DNA of 64,000 nt, taken from assembly GCF_000213655.1 (NCBI RefSeq), contig NC_015554.1:434001-498000 (forward strand), written 5' to 3'. This document shows, in pieces, positions 1 through 9,049 of this stretch. Under the pieces are notes generated by a model. That model did no database searches, was not told the DNA's origin, and was given only the letters and a program-made list of their open reading frames with translations. The first letter of the stretch is position 1; every line of letters starts with the position of its first letter. This DNA is from Alteromonas naphthalenivorans (GTDB lineage Bacteria > Pseudomonadota > Gammaproteobacteria > Enterobacterales > Alteromonadaceae). The position numbers and the translations under genes are program-made.

Positions 1-23
1 CCTTGCAATACGGACAATGTTAT

Positions 24-2006
24 TTACTCCATTAGCATTTGCACGCGCTCGTTACGAATAACGGCTTGAGGTAAGTTTCGTTCTACTTCGCTGTTTTTGT
101 TCAGTGTAAGGGTGCCGGTTAACCCGTCGAATGTTATGTACGACAGGGTGTTTAACATCCCTAATTGAGGAAGTAATTCGTAAGCGTCTACACCAAAGGC
201 GAATAGTCTATTTTGCAATGTACTGCGATCGGGCCAGGTTTGCTTGGTTTCTTGAGCAAGTTGCTGCCATTTATGGTCTGGCATCATCCATGGCATGTCG
301 ATAAAGCGAACGTTTTGTAAATCACGCCACTGGTTCTTGCCACTGTTGTAGTCCATTGAACGAGAGGTCGCATAAACAGGCACTTGTTTTCCATCGTACG
401 GGTTTAAGCTCGCTTCAATAATGGGGTTAAGAAGTTCGGTATCTTGCGGCGACGCGAATGCAACAATGGCATCAATGTCTCGCCTGCTGCGGGGCATGTT
501 GTAGACTTCTTCGTTCGTCATGTATTCAATTTGGTTAATACGCTGATTACTTTGCGCTACATCTAAAGCTTGGGTAATACCTTCTCGTAACGATTCACTA
601 TCGTTGAACGTTACTGAGGTAATATTGGCCTTTCGGGCTTGCGCTTCTTGTTCGTGCAAGGTGTTCCAACGGGATTTAAACGCATCGTTCATACGCTGGT
701 ACAAGTTACTTTGTGCCGCAATAACGATAGGGGCTCTAAAGCCTTTACTATAAATAAACTCTGCAAGCTGATTTGCTTCATCTTCCGGCGCAAGGGCGAA
801 ATAATTAACGGCCGGTGCTGCGCTGGAAGGCATTTCAGATTCAGCGTTAACGGCTTCTGGGATTAAAGGCTTTGAGTTTGAAGGCGCAGAGTTTACTGAG
901 GCTGAGCTCTCTGAAATTGTCGGCATTTCGTCTGGGCGGTTTAACGCTAGCATGTTTACGCCAGGGGGTAACGCTGGTATTAATTGCTCAACGGTTTCTT
1001 TTAGTAGCGGACCCACTATAAATTTAGCGTCGCCAATGGCGGCGACCATGGTTTGTGTATCGGCGTTGGTGGTATCTACAAACCGAATGGCAGGCAAGCT
1101 ATTTGGGTTGCTGCTTCGTTGAAGCTGTTGGTAATAGCCCGCCATAATGCCATCCTTCACTGCTTCACCAGTAGCCGCCAATCTTCCGCTTAACGGCAGT
1201 AGCACGACGAGTTCGCGAATTTGAGGGGCAGTTAGTGCCTGCGCTAAGGCAACATCCTTGGGTAAATGCTGTGCCAACATATGGCCTGCATAAACCTGTT
1301 GGTATTGCGCAATTGACCGATTCAATTGCTGCGGGTTTCGCGCACTTTCAATGGTTAATTGACGAAGGGCAAAGAAGGGTTGCAGCTCAGGGTACTGGTT
1401 TTCACTTTGCGCAAGTTCATCTCTAGGTATTTGGTTTAATAATGACCAAACCTTAGCAACTTTTTGTTCGTCTTCTAGCTCGGTAGACAAAACGCTATTG
1501 GCCGCTTTAGCCCACAAACCTTGCTTGGCATAAAGGTCTGCTTCCAGCGCCGCCAGTTTGGCAACAAGGGCAGGGCTAGTATTCACATCTTCCAGCATTG
1601 CTGTAAGTTGTGCCGGTGATGAAGAAGGGTCGTTCTGATATGCCATCGCAACATGTATGGCGTAGCTATCTTGCAATGAGGTAGCTACACCATCTTGTTT
1701 CATTTCAAACAAGATTTGCTGCGCTAAAATAGTATCGTCTTGCGCGATATAAAGGCCTACTGCATCTAGTAGTAAGGTATCTCGCTTCACTTTATCTCGA
1801 GTTTGAAGCCATACTTTTTTGGCTTCTACCAGCTTGTGTTCTGGCGTGATATGTTGCTTTACTGGCGCTTCTACCGGCTCAGTATTGATAATCTTAGGTG
1901 CCGAGGTGGGTTCAGGTGTGCTCCCGCAGCCTGCTAAATATAGCACGCTGGTGGCTGTCGCCATTGCAAAGGTAATGCGCTTTGTAAAATGTCCAATGTG
2001 ACCCAC
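24..2006 (-). CDS. lpoA: LpoA, lipoprotein activator of PBP1A
   Basis: Outer-membrane lipoprotein that reaches through the periplasm to activate the peptidoglycan synthase PBP1A (established for the LpoA/YraM family). The N-terminus has a basic stretch, a hydrophobic segment and the lipobox LAGC with Cys27. A TPR-like N-terminal half is followed by a periplasmic-binding-protein-like LppC half, which carries a Ser/Pro/Ala-rich insertion near the middle. I choose the GTG at 2006 because AAGGAAAC lies just upstream and it gives a normal 27-residue lipoprotein signal; an ATG at 2063 would add 19 residues and nearly abut the rsmI region. It is divergent from rsmI, as in many Gammaproteobacteria. 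Identification is firm, the start fairly so. Confidence 0.93.
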   Translation of the reverse strand: MGHIGHFTKRITFAMATATSVLYLAGCGSTPEPTSAPKIINTEPVEAPVKQHITPEHKLVEAKKVWLQTRDKVKRDTLLLDAVGLYIAQDDTILAQQILFEMKQDGVATSLQDSYAIHVAMAYQNDPSSSPAQLTAMLEDVNTSPALVAKLAALEADLYAKQGLWAKAANSVLSTELEDEQKVAKVWSLLNQIPRDELAQSENQYPELQPFFALRQLTIESARNPQQLNRSIAQYQQVYAGHMLAQHLPKDVALAQALTAPQIRELVVLLPLSGRLAATGEAVKDGIMAGYYQQLQRSSNPNSLPAIRFVDTTNADTQTMVAAIGDAKFIVGPLLKETVEQLIPALPPGVNMLALNRPDEMPTISESSASVNSAPSNSKPLIPEAVNAESEMPSSAAPAVNYFALAPEDEANQLAEFIYSKGFRAPIVIAAQSNLYQRMNDAFKSRWNTLHEQEAQARKANITSVTFNDSESLREGITQALDVAQSNQRINQIEYMTNEEVYNMPRSRRDIDAIVAFASPQDTELLNPIIEASLNPYDGKQVPVYATSRSMDYNSGKNQWRDLQNVRFIDMPWMMPDHKWQQLAQETKQTWPDRSTLQNRLFAFGVDAYELLPQLGMLNTLSYITFDGLTGTLTLNKNSEVERNLPQAVIRNERVQMLME

Positions 2007-2145
2007 AGTCTGTTTCCTTTCACTTCGTTTAACGGCAAGTAGCGGCAAGTTTATCCTAACCACGATGAAAATCTACGTTTGCCGACGTAAACTAGCCCAA
2101 TGGCGTGGTACACTTTCTTTATTATTCGTTATTTTTATTGTTTAT
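2007..2145. promoter_or_regulatory. Divergent lpoA/rsmI intergenic region
   Basis: Once the best starts of both genes are chosen (GTG 2006 and ATG 2146), 139 bases remain between them and must hold both promoters. I see no convincing -35/-10 pair. The region is open in both directions, which is why longer, probably wrong, starts exist for both genes. Confidence 0.4.
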
Positions 2146-2997
2146 ATGACCAATTTCGCCACCTTGTATATCGTTCCTACACCTATCGGCAACCTTGATG
2201 ATATTAGCGCCCGCGCTATCGAGGTATTAAAACAGGTTAACTGGATTGCTGCGGAAGATACACGACACAGCTCTCGGTTGTTACAGCACTTCAGTATTTC
2301 TACACGTACCTTATCGCTGCATGATCACAATGAAGATAAACGTACCGCGATGCTGGTACAGCGCTTAAAAGACGGCGAATCTGTGGCGTTAATCAGCGAT
2401 GCGGGCACGCCATTAATTAGCGATCCTGGTTTTGTATTTGTTAGGCGCTGCCGAGAAGAAGGTATTCCTGTTATCGCATTGCCAGGCCCATGTGCCGCTA
2501 TTACCGCGTTAAGTGCTTCTGGGCTGCCAACAGACCGATTTATTTTTGAAGGCTTTTTACCGGTAAAAACACAAGCTAAAGACAACCAACTTGCCGAACT
2601 AAAAGCGCGTACTTGCACGAGCGTATTTTATGAAGCACCGCGCCGTATTTTAGCCACAGTGAAAGACATTGCCCGTGTGCTAGGAGACAGACACATAGTG
2701 GTCGCCAAAGAGCTTAGCAAAACCTTTGAAACCTATGTGAGTGGTACGCCGGGTGATGTTATTGATTATTTAGAAGCAGACGCAGCCCACCAAAAAGGTG
2801 AGTTCGTGGTGATGGTGTCGCCAGCTCAAGTGAATTTATCTGAAATATCGGCTGAAGCCATGTCGCTTTTAACCACGTTATGTGACCACATGCCATTAAA
2901 GAAAGCCGCAGCAGTGGTGGCTGAGCATTATGACTTGAAAAAGAATGCCTTGTACCAAGCTGGGCTAGACGCAAAAGGTGCGAAAGACGCTGATTGA
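2146..2997 (+). CDS. rsmI: RsmI, 16S rRNA C1402 2'-O-methyltransferase
   Basis: Methylates the ribose of C1402 in 16S rRNA using SAM. The 283-residue product from ATG 2146 matches the usual length (about 285) and begins MTNFATLYIVPTPIGNL, the canonical RsmI start; tetrapyrrole-methylase motifs follow (PTPIGNLDD, DAGTPLISDPG, PGPCAAITALSASG, FEGFLP). A longer frame from 2065 would add a hydrophobic 27-residue leader not found in the family, so I reject it. Divergent from lpoA, as in E. coli and relatives. Confidence 0.95.
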   Translation: MTNFATLYIVPTPIGNLDDISARAIEVLKQVNWIAAEDTRHSSRLLQHFSISTRTLSLHDHNEDKRTAMLVQRLKDGESVALISDAGTPLISDPGFVFVRRCREEGIPVIALPGPCAAITALSASGLPTDRFIFEGFLPVKTQAKDNQLAELKARTCTSVFYEAPRRILATVKDIARVLGDRHIVVAKELSKTFETYVSGTPGDVIDYLEADAAHQKGEFVVMVSPAQVNLSEISAEAMSLLTTLCDHMPLKKAAAVVAEHYDLKKNALYQAGLDAKGAKDAD

Positions 2998-3110
2998 TCT
3001 CAGACCTATGGGTTAAGGGTACCTATCTAAACAATATAGTTAACACACAATAGGCTTAGCGCATTTTGCACTATCGCTTATCACGTTAAGTGTAAGGTTG
3101 GAGGATAGTT

Positions 3111-3374
3111 ATGAGTCAGCAAGTTTTGAAAATTGAGATGCCAGAGGGTAAATGGGTTGTCGATATTTTTGGTAAATCCGGCGATTCCGGCGAGTACGAT
3201 TTAATTCACCCTAATACGCAGGTGAAGTTAGCCTTAGCCGATGAAATGCATGGGTTTCGGTATAATCTTACTGGCCCTGAAGGTACGCCATTTGCTATTT
3301 ATCTTGATGATACGGTTATCGCGGAAGGCACGGTTGATAAAAGCCAGAATCTTAACGGTACAGGCATTTTATAA
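3111..3374 (+). CDS. Small conserved-looking protein of unknown function
   Basis: An 87-residue acidic, soluble protein with no signal peptide and no membrane segment. The ATG has a strong ribosome site (GGAGG, spacing 6). It contains a short pattern suggestive of an all-beta fold (alternating hydrophobics, Gly-Asp turns), but I do not recognise a family. It stands alone, 113 bases after rsmI, and is closed by a strong bidirectional terminator at 3419-3458, so it is likely a real monocistronic gene. Confidence 0.7.
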   Translation: MSQQVLKIEMPEGKWVVDIFGKSGDSGEYDLIHPNTQVKLALADEMHGFRYNLTGPEGTPFAIYLDDTVIAEGTVDKSQNLNGTGIL

Positions 3375-3418
3375 AATAGGTTTTTATCCACTACGCTGTA
3401 TTCAAACGTCATAAATAG

Positions 3419-3458
3419 AAATGCCCGCTGGCGTTAACGCAGCGGGCATTTATTTTTT
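3419..3458. terminator. Bidirectional intrinsic terminator
   Basis: Perfect 12-bp stem AAATGCCCGCTG / CAGCGGGCATTT (3419-3430 and 3440-3451) with a 9-base loop, followed by TATTTTTT on the plus strand and preceded by A-rich sequence for the minus strand. It separates the small plus-strand gene from the convergent nspC. Confidence 0.9.
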
Positions 3459-3481
3459 AGTTAAAAGGCGCTATCTACTGC

Positions 3482-4612
3482 TTACGACAAGCGGCCTTTA
3501 AAGTCTTCGTAAGAAAATTGGCGAACAATTTCGAACTCACCGTTTTTACGTAAAATACCAATGGCGGGGTGTTCAACGCCGTTGAAGAATGATGTTTTCA
3601 CCATGGTGTAATGCATCATGTCTTCAAACTGAACCCGATCGCCGGCTTTTAATGGCGCATCAAACGAGTAAGTATCAATAACATCACCGGCTAAACAGGA
3701 ATTTCCACCTAAGCGATAGTCGTAGGCTTTCTCGCCAGGTAACGCTGCATTTAAAATCGTCGGCCGATAAGGCATTTCAAGTACATCAGGCATGTGCGCC
3801 GTGGCTGAAATATCTAAAATGGCAATATCACCATCATTGTTTACTACATCCACGACCTCAGCAATTAGCGGCCCTGTTTGCCACGCGACGGCAGAGCCCG
3901 GCTCTAAGATAACGTCTAAATGCGGGTAGCGCTGTTTAAAATCGCTAAGGGTTTTAATCAGGTGGTCAACATCGTAACCTTCGCTAGTCATCAAGTGACC
4001 GCCACCTAAGTTTAACCACTTTAACTGACCTAGGTAATCGCCAAAGCGTGCCTCTATTGCTTTAAGCGTACGTTCGGTAGCAAATGAGTCACACTCACAC
4101 AAGTTATGACAATGGAAACCGTCAATGCCCGATAAACCTACCCCTTCGAGCTCACTTACTCGAAGCCCCAATCGCGACCCCGGCGCTGCGGGGTCGTAAA
4201 GCGGGGTATCTGCTTCTTGATGCTCTGGATTAATACGCAAACCCAGAGACACGCCCGCAAGCGCATCTTTGTGAGTTTGCCATTGTGACAGACTATTAAA
4301 CGACAAGTGATTCACCAGCGTAGCCAGCTCTTCTATATCCGCCTTTTTATACGCAGGAGAATAGGCATGGACTTCTTTACCCATTTCAGCGGCTAATTTG
4401 GCTTCCCATACCGAACTTGCGGTTGCGCCATGTAAATAAGGTTTAATGATGTCGAAGCTCGACCACATTGAAAACCCTTTTAAAGCCAGAATAATTCTAA
4501 CGCCTGACTCGTCTTGTACACGCTTCATCAACTCAAGGTTTCGGATGAGTTTTTCCTCTTCCAGCACATAGCAAGGAGAAGGGATATCTGTTCGTTGCGT
4601 TAAGTCTGCCAA
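3482..4612 (-). CDS. nspC: Carboxynorspermidine/carboxyspermidine decarboxylase
   Basis: PLP enzyme of the alanine-racemase-fold decarboxylases that removes CO2 from carboxyspermidine or carboxynorspermidine, the last step of the alternative polyamine route. The 376-residue length is typical. The PLP lysine is Lys45 in LALKGFSMWS, and the active-site HCHNLCECDS and GGGH motifs are present. It lies 29 bases downstream of the dehydrogenase gene on the same strand, so the two form an operon. Because no diaminobutyrate aminotransferase/decarboxylase genes are nearby, the product in this organism is more likely spermidine than norspermidine (inference). Confidence 0.93.
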   Translation of the reverse strand: MADLTQRTDIPSPCYVLEEEKLIRNLELMKRVQDESGVRIILALKGFSMWSSFDIIKPYLHGATASSVWEAKLAAEMGKEVHAYSPAYKKADIEELATLVNHLSFNSLSQWQTHKDALAGVSLGLRINPEHQEADTPLYDPAAPGSRLGLRVSELEGVGLSGIDGFHCHNLCECDSFATERTLKAIEARFGDYLGQLKWLNLGGGHLMTSEGYDVDHLIKTLSDFKQRYPHLDVILEPGSAVAWQTGPLIAEVVDVVNNDGDIAILDISATAHMPDVLEMPYRPTILNAALPGEKAYDYRLGGNSCLAGDVIDTYSFDAPLKAGDRVQFEDMMHYTMVKTSFFNGVEHPAIGILRKNGEFEIVRQFSYEDFKGRLS

Positions 4613-4641
4613 CCTTTATTTGCTCCAGTTACAGTGTTCTA

Positions 4642-5844
4642 TTACTTAGTGAATGGGCTGCTATCACACTCAAGTACATGCCATGGAAGGCCATGCTCGT
4701 TAAGCATATCCATGAATGGATCTGGATCGAATTGTTCCATGTTCCAAACACCGTTTTCTTTCCAAGTGCCATTTAGCATTAGCGCTGCACCAATCATGGC
4801 CGGAACACCTGTGGTGTAAGACACCGCTTGTGCACCAACTTCATCGTTACACTTGGCATGTTCACAGTTGTTGTAGATGAAAATGGTTTTTTCTTTGCCA
4901 TCTTTTATACCGGTAATGTAAGTACCAATGCAGGTCATGCCGGTATAACCTTCAGCCAGCGAACCTGGGTTGGGCAGAACTGCCTTTAAGAACTCTAAAG
5001 GCACCACTTTTTGGCCTTGGAATTCAATCGGTTCAATGCTGGTCATGCCAACGCCTTCTAATACGCGAAGGTGTGTTAGGTATTCATCACCAAATGTCAT
5101 CCAAAAACGCGCACGTTTTAGAGTAGGGAAGTGCTTAACCAAAGATTCCAATTCTTCATGGAACATCAAGTATGACGCGCGCACACCAATATTTTGGTAA
5201 TCCAAATCTTCACGCACGCTGAGTGGATCGGTTTCTTTCCACTCGCCATTTTCCCAGAAACGACCACGTTGAGTAATTTCGCGAATATTGATTTCAGGGT
5301 TGAAGTTGGTAGCAAATGCTTGACCGTGATCACCACCATTACAATCAACAATATCCAAATAGTGAATTTCGTCGAAATAGTGCTTAGCAGCGTAAGCGGT
5401 GTACACGTTGGTTACACCTGGATCGAAACCACTGCCTAACAACGCCATAATGCCAGCGTCTTTAAATTTCTGCTGGTAAGCCCACTGCCAAGAGTATTCG
5501 AATTTTGCTTCGTCTTTTGGTTCGTAGTTTGCGGTATCAAGGTAATCAGTATTGGTTGCTAAACAAGCATCCATAATAGGCAAGTCTTGATACGGTAGCG
5601 CAAGGTTAATTACTAGGTCAGGTTTAACATCGTTAATAAGCGCTTCTACTTCTTTGGCGTTATCAGCATCAAGAGCGAATACGCCTTTAACGCGGTCTGC
5701 ACCTACTTCATGTTGCAAGGCTTCACACTTAGACACAGTGCGGCTGGCAAGAAAAATTTCGTCAAAGTGTTGAGGTAAACGTGCACACTTTTTTACGGTT
5801 ACTGAGGCAACGCCGCCAGCACCAATAATTAAAACGCGAGACAT
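4642..5844 (-). CDS. Carboxynorspermidine/carboxyspermidine dehydrogenase
   Basis: Saccharopine-dehydrogenase-like enzyme that condenses aspartate semialdehyde with putrescine or diaminopropane and reduces the Schiff base with NADPH to the carboxy-polyamine. The N-terminus is a Rossmann nucleotide-binding loop (LIIGAGGVASV, residues 4-14), and the full 400-residue length matches the family. It is first in a two-gene operon with nspC, so substrate formation and decarboxylation are co-transcribed. Aspartate semialdehyde is also a threonine-pathway intermediate, though the thr operon here is 17 kb away. Confidence 0.92.
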   Translation of the reverse strand: MSRVLIIGAGGVASVTVKKCARLPQHFDEIFLASRTVSKCEALQHEVGADRVKGVFALDADNAKEVEALINDVKPDLVINLALPYQDLPIMDACLATNTDYLDTANYEPKDEAKFEYSWQWAYQQKFKDAGIMALLGSGFDPGVTNVYTAYAAKHYFDEIHYLDIVDCNGGDHGQAFATNFNPEINIREITQRGRFWENGEWKETDPLSVREDLDYQNIGVRASYLMFHEELESLVKHFPTLKRARFWMTFGDEYLTHLRVLEGVGMTSIEPIEFQGQKVVPLEFLKAVLPNPGSLAEGYTGMTCIGTYITGIKDGKEKTIFIYNNCEHAKCNDEVGAQAVSYTTGVPAMIGAALMLNGTWKENGVWNMEQFDPDPFMDMLNEHGLPWHVLECDSSPFTK

Positions 5845-5994
5845 AATAATTAATCCCTAAATAAGCTAATGAATTTTGGGCTGAATGCTAGCAGACGATA
5901 CCAAATTGGCAAGCAAAGACAGCATAGGTTCGACAAAAAATAGTCATCGTAATCACAAGGAAAACGAATAAGCGCAATTTATACGCGATAACGC

Positions 5995-6405
5995 CTATTC
6001 TGGCATTGTATTGATGGGAGGGGAAACCACAATTTTGTCGCCCACACGATAATAAGGATAGAGTAAAAGTTTTTCCTCGTCATTGGGGCACGCAGCGCTG
6101 ATGGCGATAGCATCTAAACGAGTGTGTTTTTGCGTTTCAACCGTCGCGGCGTAAACGAGAATACTGTAACTTTCAGAGTCTGTGGTAGTGTCGATGATTC
6201 GCCACTGCAAACACTCTATAAGCTGACTTTCGTCGATACGATAATGGGTTTCTTCGCTAAACAAACAACCGACTTTGCCATTTTCATAAATAGCCGCGAA
6301 GGGATAGAAAACGGAACTGGTAGAAAGTACCAGTTCGCATAACTTGAGCGCCCTAGAAACCAGTATGTTTAAAGGGGGTGGTAAGCTACTTGTTCCTTTT
6401 ATCAT
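5995..6405 (-). CDS. Hypothetical protein, 136 residues
   Basis: No family recognised. The start has a clear ribosome site (TTAGGAG, spacing 7). No signal peptide; the sequence has a short hydrophobic helix near residues 12-38 (not clearly membrane-spanning) and ends in a Pro-containing tail. It lies alone between the polyamine operon and the PLP-enzyme gene, on the same strand as both, with 137-150 bases of spacing on either side. Codon use looks like its neighbours. Probably real, function unknown. Confidence 0.6.
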   Translation of the reverse strand: MIKGTSSLPPPLNILVSRALKLCELVLSTSSVFYPFAAIYENGKVGCLFSEETHYRIDESQLIECLQWRIIDTTTDSESYSILVYAATVETQKHTRLDAIAISAACPNDEEKLLLYPYYRVGDKIVVSPPINTMPE

Positions 6406-6542
6406 GGTGCATCTCCTAACAGTTATTGCGTTTGAGCGGTAGCTATGAGTAACGCGAAGCTAGATACAACCAGGCTGTGCTTTTAGATATACACCTTCCA
6501 CAGCCTTGATATTAGGTTAAACGAATGTGTGGGTCTATAAGA

Positions 6543-7601
6543 TCAAGGGGTTTTATTTTTTCTGGCACCCTGAATTCCGCCAGTGTGAACGATGATAAGT
6601 GTCTGTCCTTTTTCAATTGTCCTTTTTTCACCTACATTGGTCGAGGCATTGGTTGAAGCCAAAGTGGCTAGCAAGTGCTTAAGTGCCCAAAACACCTTTC
6701 CAGAGTAAACCCCTTCAATTTCAAACGGCATTGTTCGATTGAAGTTTTCACAGAATGTCTTCAAGTACGGGGGTATTTTCCCATATCCACCACAATGAAA
6801 ATCATGATTGATGCTGAAGTGGCTTTTTGAGCGAGCGCTAAGGGCTGATGCATGAGTGGGTGTAGAAGTATGAGCAAGATTAAGTGCCCGCCCCGGCTCA
6901 ATAAACTTTTCTACGAGTCCTTCTAGGTATCCTTCTCCTTTTAATACGCCAATGCCAATAGCGTGTTGGTGGGGTGATAATGCAGAGGTTAACCCTGCCA
7001 AGGTCGCGCCACTGGCAACAGGAGCAATAATACGGTCGAAAGGGATATCTATTTCGTTTACGACTTCTTGCACGCCTTTTAGCGCCGCCATTTGGCTGCC
7101 ACCTTCAGGAATAATCAACGCATCGGGAAACTGAGTTCGTAGGCTTGCTAAATAAGTAGGCTCATCCCTTTGCTGATAGGTTTTTTTATTTACGTAGTGA
7201 ACTTGAGCGCCCCATTTCACTAAATCCTGAATCATTGGGCTGGGGTGTTTTGTGTAGTCGCCGCGAATAATAGCGTGAAAAGGCACATTTAGCTGATGAC
7301 ATAAATAACCTAAAGCATGCAGATGATTGGAAAACCCACCGCCAAAACTGACTACTGAGGAAGGTAGCTGGGTTTTCAAATCCGAGCGTAAACCCGCCTG
7401 CGAATTTAAAGCCATTTCTTGGTGCGGCAAAAGAGCAAACGCGTACTTTAATTTACGCCATTTGTTGCCTGAAATGATGGGATGTATTTTATCGTCCCGC
7501 TTAACAAACATTGATACATGTTCAGCCCCCTCCCAGTCTGGCGCAAAGGGCTCTAGCGGCGAGGGTAAACATAGGGCATCAGCAAAACTTTCAAAATTCA
7601 A
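6543..7601 (-). CDS. ACC deaminase / D-cysteine desulfhydrase family PLP enzyme
   Basis: Fold-type II PLP enzyme. The signature KRDD...SGNKWRKLKYAF (residues 34-55) places the Schiff-base lysine at Lys47; SFGGGFSNHLHA is the phosphate-binding region. Length 352 fits. Members either open 1-aminocyclopropane-1-carboxylate or desulfhydrate D-cysteine, and sequence reading alone cannot choose; most gammaproteobacterial members without plant association act on D-cysteine or related amino acids. Divergent from the chalcone-isomerase-like gene with 68 bases between. Confidence 0.85.
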   Translation of the reverse strand: MNFESFADALCLPSPLEPFAPDWEGAEHVSMFVKRDDKIHPIISGNKWRKLKYAFALLPHQEMALNSQAGLRSDLKTQLPSSVVSFGGGFSNHLHALGYLCHQLNVPFHAIIRGDYTKHPSPMIQDLVKWGAQVHYVNKKTYQQRDEPTYLASLRTQFPDALIIPEGGSQMAALKGVQEVVNEIDIPFDRIIAPVASGATLAGLTSALSPHQHAIGIGVLKGEGYLEGLVEKFIEPGRALNLAHTSTPTHASALSARSKSHFSINHDFHCGGYGKIPPYLKTFCENFNRTMPFEIEGVYSGKVFWALKHLLATLASTNASTNVGEKRTIEKGQTLIIVHTGGIQGARKNKTP

Positions 7602-7669
7602 AACAAGCTATTCAAATGATCAATGTGGCAATTCCAACAGTATAACTAGAAGATAGATAAAGAAGGTAC

Positions 7670-8221
7670 ATGTATATGTTTCAACGTCGTTATTCCACTT
7701 TAAAGCTCGTCATCGTATTGGGAATATCACTTGTGGTTTTGTCGAAAAATGTGCTGGCGCAAAGCGTGCCTGATTATGTCACCAAACAAGTGCCCGAGGC
7801 GCAAGTTGTGGGTAATGCAATGTTTACGTATATGTTTTGGGACGTGTACGACGCTACGCTCTATGCGCCGAAGGGACAGTGGCAGTCTGACGCTCCTTTT
7901 GCATTAAAGCTTGATTATCAAAGAAGTCTAGACGGTAAAAAGATAGCACAGCGTTCAGTAGATGAAATGCGTAAGCAAGGTATTAGCGACGAAGCAATGT
8001 TAAGTGAATGGCGAGACAAAATGGCGGCGCTTTTCCCCGATGTTGAAGACGGTGACGTGATTACCGGTGTGGCTACCTCAGACCAAGCCAGTGAGTTTTA
8101 TATCAATGGTGAGCTAGCTGGCACTATTGAAGATACAAACTTCACGCAGTCTTTTTTCGACATTTGGCTGTCAGAAAAAACCTCTGAACCCAAATTACGC
8201 AAGGCCTTGTTACAAAAGTAA
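7670..8221 (+). CDS. Chalcone-isomerase-like periplasmic protein
   Basis: Resembles the bacterial chalcone-isomerase-like family (lipid-binding fold, no flavonoid substrate known in bacteria). It has an N-terminal signal peptide (hydrophobic stretch around residues 13-28, cleavage near VLAQS) and family features VGNAMFTYMFWDVYDATLYAP and the LDYQRSLDGKKIAQRSVDEMRKQG helix. Of two possible starts (ATG 7670 and ATG 7676) the first has GAAGG just upstream. In other marine bacteria such genes accompany DUF3833 lipoproteins and cyclopropane-fatty-acid-synthase clusters; here only the DUF3833 gene follows, 239 bases downstream. Confidence 0.8.
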   Translation: MYMFQRRYSTLKLVIVLGISLVVLSKNVLAQSVPDYVTKQVPEAQVVGNAMFTYMFWDVYDATLYAPKGQWQSDAPFALKLDYQRSLDGKKIAQRSVDEMRKQGISDEAMLSEWRDKMAALFPDVEDGDVITGVATSDQASEFYINGELAGTIEDTNFTQSFFDIWLSEKTSEPKLRKALLQK

Positions 8222-8460
8222 TAAGCCCATTCTTTATTAATTATGGGCAGCGATTCTAAGCGCGTTAAAAAGCTTATCAAATAAGCTCAAGAATAAAGAC
8301 TATAAACAAAAATATTAGCTAAAAATATCAGCTTAAAGCATCAACCTATATAAACAAAAAGCGCACAGCAAGCGCAGTGAACGGCATTCATTTGGCGAAA
8401 TATTTATTAAAAAAATAAGTCGCTAAGCAGGCAGCCATATAAACCAAAATCGAGGTCATT
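8222..8460. other. AT-rich spacer between chalcone-isomerase-like and DUF3833 genes
   Basis: Contains a weak inverted repeat GCCCAT/ATGGGC (8225-8230, 8243-8248) that could be a poor terminator because it lacks a T-tract. The rest is AT-rich and could carry the promoter of the lipoprotein gene. No reading frame of note. Confidence 0.35.
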
Positions 8461-9009
8461 ATGAAATTTATACAGCGCACGGTATTAGTCGGGCTTTTAT
8501 CTTGCCTTACTCTTGTAGCCGGATGTTCTACATCGGTAGATGGCAATACTTACAAACAAGTTTCACCCACGTTTAATATTGAGGAATTTTTTGCTGGCAA
8601 CGTTCGGGCTTGGGGCATAGTACAAAATCGTTCTGGCGAAGTGGTTCAGCGCTTTGTGGTAGATATTGAAGGTAAAAACGAGGGCGGTACATTAACGCTA
8701 GATGAAACATTCACCTACGGGGTAGGTGAAGGGCCAAAAACTCGTACGTGGAAAATTGTTAAACAGGCCGATGGCACCTACGTGGGCAACGCGGGCGATA
8801 TTGATGGCCCTGCAACAGGCAGTTCATACGGCAACGCATTTAACTTTCATTACAATATGGACTTACCGGTTGATGATACAACCTATGCAGTTACCTTCGA
8901 TGATTGGTTTTGGGCATTTGACGATAGCGCCATGATGAACCGCTCATACATTAGAAAATTTGGCGTGGTAATGGCTGAGGTGACTATTTTTATGCAGAAA
9001 CAAAGCTAG
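8461..9009 (+). CDS. DUF3833 family lipoprotein
   Basis: A 182-residue lipoprotein: basic start, hydrophobic core and lipobox LVAGC with Cys22. The mature part carries DUF3833 hallmarks (FNIEEFFAGNVRAWGIVQNRSG near residues 38-59, then DETFTYGVG and a Trp/Asp-rich segment DDWFWAFDDSAMMNRSYIRKFG). Function of the family is unknown; its members are repeatedly found next to chalcone-isomerase-like and fatty-acid-modifying enzymes, so a role in membrane lipid handling is a reasonable inference only. Its stop is 41 bases from the convergent histidine kinase gene. Confidence 0.85.
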   Translation: MKFIQRTVLVGLLSCLTLVAGCSTSVDGNTYKQVSPTFNIEEFFAGNVRAWGIVQNRSGEVVQRFVVDIEGKNEGGTLTLDETFTYGVGEGPKTRTWKIVKQADGTYVGNAGDIDGPATGSSYGNAFNFHYNMDLPVDDTTYAVTFDDWFWAFDDSAMMNRSYIRKFGVVMAEVTIFMQKQS

Positions 9010-9049
9010 TGTCGATTTAACAGTTTATCAAAGCATTACCATCAAAGCA

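Noticed and set aside
2065..2145. Longer rsmI start with a hydrophobic leader
   Set aside because: RsmI is cytoplasmic, and the family begins at the ATG at 2146. The extra 27 residues come from the intergenic region.
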